Source: an uncultured Halomonas sp. (GTDB lineage: Bacteria; Pseudomonadota; Gammaproteobacteria; Pseudomonadales; Halomonadaceae). Taken from it: a stretch of 64,000 nucleotides of DNA. The position numbers and the translations under genes are program-made. This document shows, one piece after another, positions 27,018-36,368 of this stretch. Below the pieces are notes generated by a model. That model was not told the DNA's origin. It ran no database searches and saw only the letters and a program-made list of their open reading frames with translations. The stretch covers positions 248,001 through 312,000 of the forward strand of contig NZ_CANMVL010000011.1 in the NCBI RefSeq assembly GCF_947501415.1. The letters run 5' to 3'. Positions within the stretch are counted from its first letter, which is position 1; each line of letters opens with the position of its first letter.

Positions 27018-27725
27018 ATGCTTAGTGTGCGTCTCTATCGCTATCATCCGGAGCAGGATGCGCTGCCGAGAATGGAGACTCGCGAGGTGGATGAGCGCTT
27101 CCGCAAGGCCATGGTGCTCGACGTGCTCGAGGAGCTGAAGCAGCAGGACGCCACTCTGACCTATCGGCGCTCCTGTCGGGAGGGGGTGTGCGGCTCCGAT
27201 GGCATGAACATCAACGGCAAGAATGGCCTGGCCTGCATCACGTCGGTGGAGGAGGTGCTGGGCAGGGGGGATACCCTGATCCTGCGTCCGCTCCCCGGAA
27301 TGCCGGTGATTCGTGACCTGGTCGTCGACCAGACACTGTTCTTCCGCCAGTTCGAGAAGATCCGGCCCTGGCTGATCAACGATACGCCGCCGACCGCTCG
27401 GGAGCGCCTGCAGAGCCCCGAAGAGCGCGAGAAGCTCGATGGCCTCTATGAATGCATCCTGTGTGCCTGCTGCAGCTCGGCCTGTCCCTCCTGGTGGTGG
27501 AACCCGGACAAGTATATCGGCCCGGCTGGGCTGATTCAGGCCTATCGCTTCCTGATCGACAGCCGTGATACCGCCACCGAGGAGCGCCTGGCCGAACTCG
27601 ACGACCCCTTCAGCGTGTTTCGCTGCCGGCAGATCGCCAACTGCACCTGGGTGTGTCCCAAGGGACTCAATCCGATGCGCGCCATCGGTCATATCAAGGC
27701 GATGCTGATGACCCGTGGCAGTTGA
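27018..27725 (+). CDS. Stand-alone succinate dehydrogenase iron-sulfur protein (SdhB-like)
   Basis: 235 residues, the usual SdhB length. All three clusters are present: [2Fe-2S] ligands Cys53, Cys58, Asp61 (CREGVCGSDG) and Cys73; the [4Fe-4S] motif CILCACC; and the later CR..NCTWVCPKG cysteines for [3Fe-4S]/[4Fe-4S]. No sdhC, sdhD or sdhA lies nearby. Start ATG 27018 is preferred to GTG 27012 because aggggag lies seven bases before it. The predicted NsrR control suggests an NO-inducible spare or specialised copy, perhaps replacing an Fe-S subunit damaged by NO. That role is inference. Confidence 0.85.
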   Translation: MLSVRLYRYHPEQDALPRMETREVDERFRKAMVLDVLEELKQQDATLTYRRSCREGVCGSDGMNINGKNGLACITSVEEVLGRGDTLILRPLPGMPVIRDLVVDQTLFFRQFEKIRPWLINDTPPTARERLQSPEEREKLDGLYECILCACCSSACPSWWWNPDKYIGPAGLIQAYRFLIDSRDTATEERLAELDDPFSVFRCRQIANCTWVCPKGLNPMRAIGHIKAMLMTRGS

Positions 27726-27770
27726 TGGCTGGTCTGCTACAACTCAGTGCTTGAACAGCGTGCCTGCGAC

Positions 27771-27800
27771 GACGCCCCGGCCAGAACGGGGCGTCGCTGT
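27771..27800. terminator. Terminator between sdhB-like gene and hmp
   Basis: GACGCCCCG (27771-27779) pairs with CGGGGCGTC (27787-27795), seven-base loop, then gctgtt. Shared by two convergent genes. Confidence 0.65.
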
Positions 27801-27825
27801 TATGTGTATACAGGTGTGAGCGGCT

Positions 27826-28995
27826 TCAGGCGGCGCCGAGGGGCTGCGAGGGGCCGAAATGCTCGTAATGGCGGCGCTCATCGGGCACTCCCAGCTCGGC
27901 CAGCGCCCTGTCCACGGCGGTCATGAAGCCTTGGGGGCCGACGAAGTAGCAGCGGCCGCCTTTCGGCAGGTAGCTTGCCAGCAGGTCGCGATCGATTCGC
28001 CCGCTATGGTCGGCGGCACTGCCCGACTCGTGGATGCTGATGACGTGTAGCCGCTCGGGGTGCTCCGCGGCCAGGGCTGCGACCTCGTCACGGAAGGCGT
28101 GGTGCTCGGCATCCAGGGCGGCATGCAGATAGACCACGCGTCGTCCCTGGCGCAGGGCATGGTGCGCCATGGGCAGCAGCGGCGTCTGGCCGACCCCACC
28201 GCTGGCCAGAAGAAGAGGCTCGTCACCCTCGGCCAGGGTCAGGTCGCCGGCCGGTGGCAGCAGCGCCAGGGTATCACCCACCCCCATGGCATCATGCAGA
28301 TGGCGGCTGGCTCGGCCCTTTGGCTCGCGCTTGACCGAGATACGGTAGCTCTGGCCGTTGGGCAGGGCCGACAGGCTGTAGTGTCGATAGACCGGTTCAC
28401 CGTCGAGGGTCAGGCGTACGCCGATGTACTGGCCTGGCACATGGTCGGCGACGGGGCCACCGTCCACCGGCTCGAGTACGAAGGAGCGGATCACCGCACT
28501 CTCCTGGCGAACGTCGGCGATGCGGAACTCACGAGGCCCGCGCCAGCCGCCGGGGCACTGCTCGAATTCGCGATAGCGGTACTCCTCCAGTTCGATAAGC
28601 AGGCCGGCCAGCTCCTCGTAGACGCCCTGCCAGGCGGCCGCGACCTCCGGCGTCACGGCGTCGCCCAGCACCTCGCCGATGGCGGCCATCAGGCATTCGC
28701 CGACCAGGGGGTAGTGCTCGGGTCGGATATCCAGGGAGACGTGCTTGCCGACGACGGTGGCCAGGGTCTCGCGTACCTTTTCACGATCATGGCGCAGCTG
28801 CACATAGGCGAGCACGGCGGCGGCCAGGGCCCGTGGCTGGCCGCCATCGGCCTGATGAGCCTGGTTGAACAGCGGCTTCACTTGTGGGTAGCGCTGGAAC
28901 AGCAGCGGGTAGAAGCGTTGGGTGATGGCGTCGAGGTGTTCGGCGACCACCGGGGCGGTGGCGGCGATCAGGTGTTCCTGCTCCTGGGTCAGCAT
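27826..28995 (-). CDS. hmp: Flavohemoprotein (nitric oxide dioxygenase)
   Basis: 389 residues. The globin domain (1-140) has proximal His85 in VGKHVSLDI. The FAD domain has RHYSLSALPN, and the NAD domain has LLLASGGVGQTPLLPM and FVGPQGFM. It turns NO plus O2 into nitrate, or reduces NO slowly without oxygen. The NsrR-like site at 29025-29047 lies 30 bases before the ATG, as in other hmp genes. Convergent with the sdhB-like gene. Confidence 0.96.
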   Translation of the reverse strand: MLTQEQEHLIAATAPVVAEHLDAITQRFYPLLFQRYPQVKPLFNQAHQADGGQPRALAAAVLAYVQLRHDREKVRETLATVVGKHVSLDIRPEHYPLVGECLMAAIGEVLGDAVTPEVAAAWQGVYEELAGLLIELEEYRYREFEQCPGGWRGPREFRIADVRQESAVIRSFVLEPVDGGPVADHVPGQYIGVRLTLDGEPVYRHYSLSALPNGQSYRISVKREPKGRASRHLHDAMGVGDTLALLPPAGDLTLAEGDEPLLLASGGVGQTPLLPMAHHALRQGRRVVYLHAALDAEHHAFRDEVAALAAEHPERLHVISIHESGSAADHSGRIDRDLLASYLPKGGRCYFVGPQGFMTAVDRALAELGVPDERRHYEHFGPSQPLGAA

Positions 28996-29024
28996 CGAGG
29001 GGGCTCCGTCGTGGGGGATGTTTT

Positions 29025-29047
29025 AAGGTGCGTGTAAAATACATCTT
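29025..29047 (-). promoter_or_regulatory. NsrR-like operator of hmp
   Basis: Plus-strand arms are AAGGTGCGTGT and AAATACATCTT around one central base. The right arm is a perfect NsrR half-site. Position just upstream of hmp, a classic NsrR target, supports it. Confidence 0.8.
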
Positions 29048-29112
29048 TATCCCCCGCGATACCACCCTGCGATATTGCGCCGCAGCAAGGCTCTGGCTCA
29101 AACGCTCCTGGC

Positions 29113-29679
29113 TCAGTAGGCCCAGACGATGGCCATCAGCAGGCCCCAGGCCAGCACACCGGCGGCCATGATGGTGTAGGTGGCCGACATGGTGTTGATG
29201 TCGTTATCGCGGCGTTCGCACAGTGCCTGAAGCCCGTGATAGACGAGGCTGCAGGAGATGCCCAGAGCCACCAGCACCGCCAGGGCATTGAGCAGCAGGC
29301 TGGGAATCAGCAGCACGATCGCCGATGACCACAGCGGCAGTGGTGCAAGTGCCGCCAGCAGGTAGGCGTCGTGATAGTCGATCGAGAGTTCACGGGTGCC
29401 ATTGACGACGGCATGGATCAGCCAGCCCATCACGAAGAAGGTCAGCAGCTCGGCCAGGAACAGGATGGTGGTGATAAAGCGCCACTCCCTGTCGGCGAAG
29501 CCCATGACGAAGTCATCGCCATAGTGGGTACCTGCGTAGTAGAGCAGCACCGGCGGCAGCAGTGACATGGGCAGCACCAGGCACCAGGCCAGGGTGGGAA
29601 TCGATGGCTTGCGGCCCCGTAGCGTCTTCCAGCCCGCCTGGCGGGTAAAGGGCAGTCGAATCACGGTCAGTGGGTTCAT
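29113..29679 (-). CDS. Yip1-family (YohC-type) inner membrane protein
   Basis: 188 residues with about five transmembrane segments. N-terminal segment MNPLTVIRLPFTRQAGWKTL precedes the first helix. The central ELSIDYHDAYLLAALAPLPLW stretch is typical of the Yip1/DUF1282 group. Function unknown. It sits alone between hmp and a MarR regulator, behind a 6-3-6 palindrome, inside an NO-response neighbourhood, so a link to nitrosative stress is possible. Confidence 0.72.
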   Translation of the reverse strand: MNPLTVIRLPFTRQAGWKTLRGRKPSIPTLAWCLVLPMSLLPPVLLYYAGTHYGDDFVMGFADREWRFITTILFLAELLTFFVMGWLIHAVVNGTRELSIDYHDAYLLAALAPLPLWSSAIVLLIPSLLLNALAVLVALGISCSLVYHGLQALCERRDNDINTMSATYTIMAAGVLAWGLLMAIVWAY

Positions 29680-29704
29680 TGCGGCATCCTCGTCGGTGGA
29701 AAAG

Positions 29705-29719
29705 TATCATTCTATGATA
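29705..29719. promoter_or_regulatory. 6-3-6 palindrome between the Yip1 and marR genes
   Basis: TATCAT-TCT-ATGATA, 26 bases before the Yip1-type ATG on one side and 81 before marR on the other. Does not match the NsrR or FNR patterns. May be the operator of the adjacent MarR protein. Confidence 0.4.
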
Positions 29720-29799
29720 TTGTTGTTTAACGTTTAGGCAGCCACCCCTCTACTGTCAAGCGGCGGAGATAGTGTCGATGTATATGCCGGGTACTCTTC

Positions 29800-30213
29800 A
29801 TGTGCGATGACGCCCTGACCAAGCAGGACTTTCAGCGTCTTTCTCACTTTCGCTACCAGCTGCGCTGCTTTCTGCGCCAGAGCGACGATATCTGCCGCGA
29901 GCACGGCCTGACGCCGCTGCAATACCAGCTGCTGCTTCATCTGCTGGGGTTCGAGAGGCGGGAGTGGGCGTCCATCGGGGAGCTGGCGGAACGGCTCCAG
30001 GCCAAGCACCACGGTACGGTGGCGCTGGTCGACCGTTGCGAGCAGTTGGGCCTGGTGGAGCGCCGCGCGAGTCGTGGCGACCGCCGGCGTATCGAGGTGC
30101 ACCTGCTGGACCGTGGCGCCGAACTGGCCCGGCGAATTGCCGAGCTGCATCAGCCGGAACTGCGTCACCTGCATGAGGAGTTCCACCTTCCCGGATGGCC
30201 CGAGCTGCCCTGA
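29800..30213 (+). CDS. MarR-family transcriptional regulator
   Basis: 137 residues. The winged helix includes GLTPLQYQLLLHLLG (about 37-51), the recognition part IGELAERLQAKHHGTVALVDRCEQLGLVERR and the wing ASRGDRRRIEVHLL (about 90-105), all MarR-like. Divergent from the Yip1-family gene and 90 bp upstream of the P450 gene on the same strand. Ligand unknown. No good ribosome binding site is visible before the ATG, so the start is tentative. Confidence 0.82.
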   Translation: MCDDALTKQDFQRLSHFRYQLRCFLRQSDDICREHGLTPLQYQLLLHLLGFERREWASIGELAERLQAKHHGTVALVDRCEQLGLVERRASRGDRRRIEVHLLDRGAELARRIAELHQPELRHLHEEFHLPGWPELP

Positions 30214-30228
30214 GTGGCGAAGGGCCGG

Positions 30229-30242
30229 CTGACCTGAATCAA
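30229..30242 (+). promoter_or_regulatory. Dnr/FNR-like box upstream of the P450 gene
   Basis: The reverse strand reads TTGAT-TCAG-GTCAG, one mismatch to TTGAT-N4-GTCAA. Centred at 30235.5; at -41.5 spacing transcription would start near 30277, 27 bases before the P450 ATG. Confidence 0.6.
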
Positions 30243-30303
30243 TGCGCCTCGGGCCGTCTTCTGGTCTCCTTGCTGCGTTTCTCACCCGATTCGAGGAGAT
30301 GAC

Positions 30304-31461
30304 ATGAGCGATACACGTCAGCAGGACTGGGATCCCCGCGCCGAGGATGTCCTCAACGACCAGATTGCCGCCTATGACAAGATGCGCGGCCGCTGCCCGG
30401 TGGCCTTCAGCGACTACCTGCAGTGGTCCTTGTTTCGCCATGCAGACGTGAGGCGCGTTCTCGAGGATCACGAGACCTTCAGCAATGCGGCCAGCCGTCA
30501 TCTCTCGGTGCCCAATGCCATGGATCCGCCCGAACACACGCACTTCCGGCGCATCATCGAGCCCTATTTCGGGCCCGAGGCCATGGCCGAGTTTGCCCCG
30601 CAGTGCCGTGCCATCGCCGAGGAGGTGGTGGCCCGGCTTCCCGCCGACGGTGAGGTGGAGGCGATGGCCGAGATGGGACAGGACTTCGCCCTGGAGATCC
30701 AGTGTGCCTTCATGGGCTGGCCGACCACGCTTCACGAGCCACTGCGGGCCTGGGTGAAGCGTCAGCAGGCCGCTACCCTGGCCCAGGATCGCGAGGCGTT
30801 GGGGGGGCTGGCGCTGGAGTTCGACGGCGTGATCCGCGAGCAGCTGGCCAGTCGTCGCGCGGCCGGCGATGATGCCCCGGATGATGTCACCACTCGCATC
30901 ATGAACGAGACCGTCGAGGGCCGTGCGCTGACCGATGAGGAGATCGTCAGCATCCTGCGCAACTGGACGGTGGGAGAGCTCGGCACCATCTCGGCTAGCA
31001 TCGGTATCCTGATGCGCTACCTGGCCGCCGACCCCGAGCTGCAGGGGCGGCTGCGTGCCGATCGCCACCAGCTCTCGACGGCCATCGACGAGATCCTGCG
31101 CCTCGACGCGCCGTTGATGTCCAATCGCCGCATCGCCACCCGCGCGGTGGAGATCGGCGGCCGCCGCCTCGAGGCCGGCGAACGCCTGACGATCCTGTGG
31201 GGCTCGGCCAATCGCGACGAGACGGTATTCGAGGCTCCCGACGAGGTCCGCCTGGATCGCGATCCTGCAGACAACCTGCTCTACGGGGCGGGAATCCATG
31301 TCTGTCCCGGAGCGCCGCTGGCGCGCATGGAGCTCGAGGACTTCATGGATGCGCTGCTCGACGCCACGGTCGATATCGCCCCGCTGCCGGGTCGCCCCGC
31401 GGTGCGTGCCCTCTATCCTGCCGGGGGCTACTCCGAGGTGCCGCTGCACGTGCGCCGCTGA
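30304..31461 (+). CDS. Cytochrome P450 of unknown role in the denitrification region
   Basis: 385 residues, soluble, no membrane anchor. The K-helix ExxR motif is in AIDEILRLDAP (about 262), the PERF-like region follows, and the heme loop LLYGAGIHVCPGAPLARMEL has the thiolate Cys334. The I-helix reads NWTVGELGTISASIG, without the usual (A/G)Gx(D/E)T, so oxygen activation may differ. The ATG follows gaggag. No ferredoxin or reductase gene is adjacent, but fpr is in the window. The Dnr-like box implies expression during denitrification. Substrate unknown; similarity in role to fungal P450nor (NO reductase) is only a speculation. Confidence 0.85.
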   Translation: MSDTRQQDWDPRAEDVLNDQIAAYDKMRGRCPVAFSDYLQWSLFRHADVRRVLEDHETFSNAASRHLSVPNAMDPPEHTHFRRIIEPYFGPEAMAEFAPQCRAIAEEVVARLPADGEVEAMAEMGQDFALEIQCAFMGWPTTLHEPLRAWVKRQQAATLAQDREALGGLALEFDGVIREQLASRRAAGDDAPDDVTTRIMNETVEGRALTDEEIVSILRNWTVGELGTISASIGILMRYLAADPELQGRLRADRHQLSTAIDEILRLDAPLMSNRRIATRAVEIGGRRLEAGERLTILWGSANRDETVFEAPDEVRLDRDPADNLLYGAGIHVCPGAPLARMELEDFMDALLDATVDIAPLPGRPAVRALYPAGGYSEVPLHVRR

Positions 31462-31487
31462 GGGTCATTTTGACCATGTCATAATCA

Positions 31488-31517
31488 GGGAAGGTGCCGA
31501 CCGGGCGCCTTCCCTCT
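31488..31517 (+). terminator. Terminator after the P450 gene
   Basis: GGGAAGGTGCC (31488-31498) pairs with GGCGCCTTCCC (31504-31514), one G-T pair, five-base loop, followed by TCTTT. Confidence 0.75.
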
Positions 31518-31572
31518 TTCGGTGGCGGCTCTTCAGAGCCGAATGGCACTCTACTATCAGGGACTACCATCA

Positions 31573-31605
31573 GGGACTGTCCCCGGCCGAGCCGGGGGCA
31601 GTCCC
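31573..31605. terminator. Long hairpin beyond nirF
   Basis: A 15-bp stem (GGGACTGTCCCCGGC with its complement) closing a three-base loop, seven bases past the nirF stop. No clear T run on the minus strand, so it may protect or terminate the nirCF message. A partial repeat (atcaggga, twice) precedes it. Confidence 0.5.
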
Positions 31606-31611
31606 TTCTCG

Positions 31612-32835
31612 CTAGAGTCCTATGCGGTGAGCCCGGTCGGTAAAGAAGATGCCGCTGGGTGACTCGCTGGGAAGGCGTGAGATCTCCTCCAGGGTATGGG
31701 TGTCATAGACCACCACCCGGTCGCTGTCGCGGGCCGAGACCCAGGCGTGCTCCCCCTTGGGGGTGAACTCCATATGCAGCACCGCCTCACCGGGTGTCAG
31801 GGTGGCGACCACTTCGCGGCTCTCGGTGTCGATGACCTGCACCACGTCGTTGTCAGGATGGGCGAAGTTGACCCAGACCTGGCGCTCGTCGGGGCGACGC
31901 ATCACGAAGATCGGCTGACCATGGACCGGGATACGATCGACCAGTGTCCAGTCGTCGCCGTCGGCGACCAGTACCTCGTGGCGACCCACCGCCGGCAGCC
32001 ACGCCTCGTCGCCGGCCAGGGTCCAGCCCTCCAGGTGGGGCATCTTGTAGACCGGCAGGCGCTCCTCGCCGCGGCCGTAGTCGGGCAGGATGCGGCGAAC
32101 ACCCTGCTCCGGGTGCCACAGATCGAGCAGCGCCAGGCCATCCTCGCCGAATAGCCCGGCGATGTAGTAGCGGCCACTGGGGCCGATCAGGGCGTCGTAG
32201 GGCTGCTTGCCGATATCGGTGAAGCGCGTCACCTCGGGGGCGTCCCCATGCATGTCGACCAGATGAATCTCCCCGGCCTCGAACAGGCTGTAGACGAAGC
32301 GATTGCCGGGGGCATCCACCAGGCCCACCACCTTGGAGCGCTGTTGAATGCCGTTGCCATCGACCCAGGTCGCCGGGATATCGGCGACCTCCTCCAGGCT
32401 CTCGCTATCGAAGATCTTCACGCCACCCGGCTCGTAGTTGGCCACCGCTACCAGTGAGCCATCCTGGGAGACGGCTCCGCCGATGCTGTTGCCGGACTGG
32501 ATCACCCGGTGGGTGATCTCGCCGGTCAGCAGATCGACGCGACTCAGCCCACCGTCACGTCCGAACACGAAGGCATGGCGGGCATCGCGGGAGAACTTCA
32601 CCGAGGCGTGGGAGAGATCCCCGAGCCCCTCCACGCGCTCGAGGATGCGTCGCTCGCTGGTGTCGACCACCGCCAGGCTGCCTGTCGCACGCTCCACGAC
32701 CACACCGAGATCGCCGGTGCCGCGTAGCTCGGCGGTGGGCGTGGTCTGGCAGCCGGCCAGCAGGACAAGAAGTGAGAGGGCGGCGAGGGGCTTGCGAAGT
32801 GATGGGGGCATCGTGGGCATGAAGGGGTCACTCAT
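31612..32835 (-). CDS. nirF: Heme d1 biosynthesis protein NirF (lipoprotein)
   Basis: 407 residues from the ATG at 32835, which overlaps the nirC stop (ATGAGTGA); ATGs at 32850 and 32820 are alternatives. Signal peptide ends in a lipobox (LVLLAGCQTT), as in Pseudomonas NirF. The rest is an eight-bladed propeller related to the d1 domain of NirS. NirF acts late in heme d1 synthesis in the periplasm, proposed to work on dihydro-heme d1 with NirN and NirS. Operon nirC-nirF, divergent from nirS. Confidence 0.92.
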   Translation of the reverse strand: MSDPFMPTMPPSLRKPLAALSLLVLLAGCQTTPTAELRGTGDLGVVVERATGSLAVVDTSERRILERVEGLGDLSHASVKFSRDARHAFVFGRDGGLSRVDLLTGEITHRVIQSGNSIGGAVSQDGSLVAVANYEPGGVKIFDSESLEEVADIPATWVDGNGIQQRSKVVGLVDAPGNRFVYSLFEAGEIHLVDMHGDAPEVTRFTDIGKQPYDALIGPSGRYYIAGLFGEDGLALLDLWHPEQGVRRILPDYGRGEERLPVYKMPHLEGWTLAGDEAWLPAVGRHEVLVADGDDWTLVDRIPVHGQPIFVMRRPDERQVWVNFAHPDNDVVQVIDTESREVVATLTPGEAVLHMEFTPKGEHAWVSARDSDRVVVYDTHTLEEISRLPSESPSGIFFTDRAHRIGL

Positions 32836-33169
32836 CCAGGGGATTGTCATTCTGCAGGTGGTCGGCGATCCACAGCGCCTCCTGCTCGGTCAGCAGATCG
32901 GCCCAGCCGGGCATGGCGGTGCCCTTCACGCCGTGGAGGATCAGCGCGGCCAGACCCTCGCGGCTATAGGCGTTCATGCGTGACGCGGGCAGCGCCGGTC
33001 CCAGGCCGCCACGCAGGGTCATGCCGTGGCAGGAGCCGCAATCCTGATAGAGCAGTGTCTCGAGCTCGGCCTCGCGCTCGATGGAGGGCGATGGCTCGGC
33101 ATGTCCGACAAGCGGTAGCGCACAGGCCACGGCCAGCAGCGTCAGGCGAAGAAAGGGGGGCGGCGACAT
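32828..33169 (-). CDS. nirC: Periplasmic c-type cytochrome NirC
   Basis: 113 residues. A signal peptide (1-23, VGHA-EP) is followed by one heme c site, CGSCH at 44-48, and a likely Met ligand in GTAMPGW. NirC (cytochrome c55X) donates electrons to NirS or assists heme d1 insertion. Start at 33169 is preferred over an open frame to 33226 since aggag precedes it and the signal peptide begins there. The Dnr box at 33226-33239 lies 57 bases upstream. Confidence 0.92.
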   Translation of the reverse strand: MSPPPFLRLTLLAVACALPLVGHAEPSPSIEREAELETLLYQDCGSCHGMTLRGGLGPALPASRMNAYSREGLAALILHGVKGTAMPGWADLLTEQEALWIADHLQNDNPLDE

Positions 33170-33225
33170 GGCGACTCCTGAGGTAAGGACTGACAAGAGT
33201 GTCTCTGCCTGAGCGTCGGTGCGCA

Positions 33226-33239
33226 TTGATTGGCGTCAA
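33226..33239 (-). promoter_or_regulatory. Dnr/FNR box for nirCF
   Basis: TTGAT-TGGC-GTCAA, a full match to the Dnr/Anr half-site pattern. At -41.5 the start would be near 33191, 22 bases before the nirC ATG. Confidence 0.82.
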
Positions 33240-33316
33240 CGAAAGCCTCCTACCTGTGGGCATATCAGTAAAATCCGGGCAGCTCAATTTCTCTTTGTGG
33301 GTAGCCGTCACGTGCT

Positions 33317-33330
33317 TTGATATACGTCAA
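33317..33330 (+). promoter_or_regulatory. Dnr/FNR box for nirS
   Basis: TTGAT-ATAC-GTCAA, full match. Predicted start near 33365, about 150 bases upstream of the nirS ATG. Confidence 0.85.
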
Positions 33331-33425
33331 TGACCCTCGGGAAAGAGGGGGGAAAGCAGTTAAGAAGCATGAAGTATGCGCGTTATTGAGCCACTCTCTT
33401 TCCAGGAAGGTCATCGGCCCATTGA

Positions 33426-35243
<1,818 letters not shown>

Positions 35244-35251
35244 TCGGGATC

Positions 35252-35274
35252 GGCGGCGGGCCCTGCCCGCCGCC
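35252..35274 (+). other. GC-rich hairpin between nirS and nirD
   Basis: GGCGGCGGGC-cct-GCCCGCCGCC, eight bases after the nirS stop, without a T run. Likely a 3' stabiliser or partial terminator that keeps nirS mRNA above that of the biosynthetic genes. Confidence 0.6.
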
Positions 35275-35292
35275 ACCCGCCGCAAGTGAGCT

Positions 35293-35829
35293 GTGCCGAT
35301 GCATTGCCAAGCCCCGTCAATTAAAGCCGAAGACCTCAATGCGCTGGACCGTCGCCTGATCGACAGCTACCAGCGTGGCCTGCCGGTCTGTACCCGCCCA
35401 TTCCACACCATCGCCGAGCGCCTGGGCAGCAGTGAGGAGGTGGTTCTCGCACGACTCGAGCGCCTTCAGGCCCTGGGGGTGCTGAGCCGAGTGGGGCCAG
35501 TGTTCGACCACGCCCGAGCCGGCGCCAGCCTGCTCGCCGCGGTGGCCGTGCCCGAGGCCGAACGCGATGCCTTCGCAGAGCTCATCAACGCCGCTCCCGG
35601 CGTCAATCACAACTATGCTCGTGAAGAACAGGCTCGTGAAGAACAGGCTCGTGAACACGGCTACAACCTCTGGTTCGTGATGACCGCACCGGACGAGCCC
35701 GAGCTCGAGGCGCGTCTCGATGACCTGGAGAGGTGCCTGGGGGTGCCGATCCTGCGTCTGCCGATGCTGGAGGGTTACCACATCGATCTCTCCTTCCCCA
35801 TTCCCTGGGCCGAGCTGGAGCGCGCATGA
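35293..35829 (+). CDS. nirD: Siroheme decarboxylase subunit NirD
   Basis: 178 residues, AsnC/Lrp-like fold: an N-terminal HTH-like part (LDRRLIDSYQRGLPVCTRPF) and a C-terminal ferredoxin-like half. With NirL, NirG and NirH it converts siroheme to 12,18-didecarboxysiroheme for heme d1. The family motif HNY-x-REH..YNLWFV is interrupted by two extra AREEQ units (residues 109-118), encoded by a 15-bp tandem repeat at 35617-35655. The frame stays open and the C-terminus is normal. Overlaps nirL by ATGA. Start could alternatively be the second Met (MHCQ). Confidence 0.88.
   Translation: MPMHCQAPSIKAEDLNALDRRLIDSYQRGLPVCTRPFHTIAERLGSSEEVVLARLERLQALGVLSRVGPVFDHARAGASLLAAVAVPEAERDAFAELINAAPGVNHNYAREEQAREEQAREHGYNLWFVMTAPDEPELEARLDDLERCLGVPILRLPMLEGYHIDLSFPIPWAELERA
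35617..35655 (+). repeat. 15-bp tandem repeat inside nirD
   Basis: GCTCGTGAAGAACAG occurs twice, then GCTCGTGAA again. Each unit adds AREEQ in frame. No other gene of the operon has such a repeat. Confidence 0.9.
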
Positions 35830-36368
35830 AGACGACCGACGACCTGAGCCTCGCCGCCACCGGCGCTGCTCTCTCCACACCCTCGAGCGAAGCCGAACGC
35901 CGCCTGCGCGGCCTGCTTGAACAGGGGCTGCCGATCACGTCGCGCCCCTGGCAAACCCTGGCGGAGCAGGCCGGGATGGCCGAGGGGCAGGTAATGGCCT
36001 GCGTACGCCGCTGGCAGGCCGATGGCATGATCAAGCGCCTGGGACTGGTGGTGAAGCATCGCCGGCTTGGCATCCAGGCCAATGCCATGGTGGTCTGGGA
36101 TGTGCCCGACGAGCGCGTTGCCGAGGTGGGGCGCCGCCTGGCTCGCGAGACGGCGGTAACGCTCTGCTATCGCCGCCCGCGCCGCCTGCCCGACTGGCCC
36201 TACAATCTGTTCAGCATGATTCATGGTACCCACCGCCAGCGGGTGCTGAGCGAGCTGGATGCCATCGTCCAGCGCCAGGGGCTGGAGGCGCTGGAGCATC
36301 GGGCGCTGTTCAGCACCCATGCCTATCGCCAGTGCGGCGGCCGCTATGTGCGCGAGGAGGCGTCATGA
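35826..36368 (+). CDS. nirL: Siroheme decarboxylase subunit NirL
   Basis: 180 residues. HTH-like N-terminal half, then RLGLVVKHRRLGIQANAMVVWDVPDE and the NirL/NirH-type motif CYRRPRRLPDWPYNLFSMIHG (about 119-139). Start at 35826 overlaps the nirD stop (ATGA). The first 25 residues are an Ala/Thr-rich extension. Works in the NirDLGH complex. Confidence 0.88.
   Translation: MKTTDDLSLAATGAALSTPSSEAERRLRGLLEQGLPITSRPWQTLAEQAGMAEGQVMACVRRWQADGMIKRLGLVVKHRRLGIQANAMVVWDVPDERVAEVGRRLARETAVTLCYRRPRRLPDWPYNLFSMIHGTHRQRVLSELDAIVQRQGLEALEHRALFSTHAYRQCGGRYVREEAS

Noticed and set aside
29702..29724. NsrR site for the Yip1-type gene
   Set aside because: The sequence is palindromic, but only about half of the arm positions fit the NsrR pattern, and the symmetric core is different.
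29734..31449. A 571-codon minus-strand frame over the P450 and marR genes
   Set aside because: The plus-strand P450 has ExxR and heme motifs; the antisense frame has no motif and would span an intergenic region.
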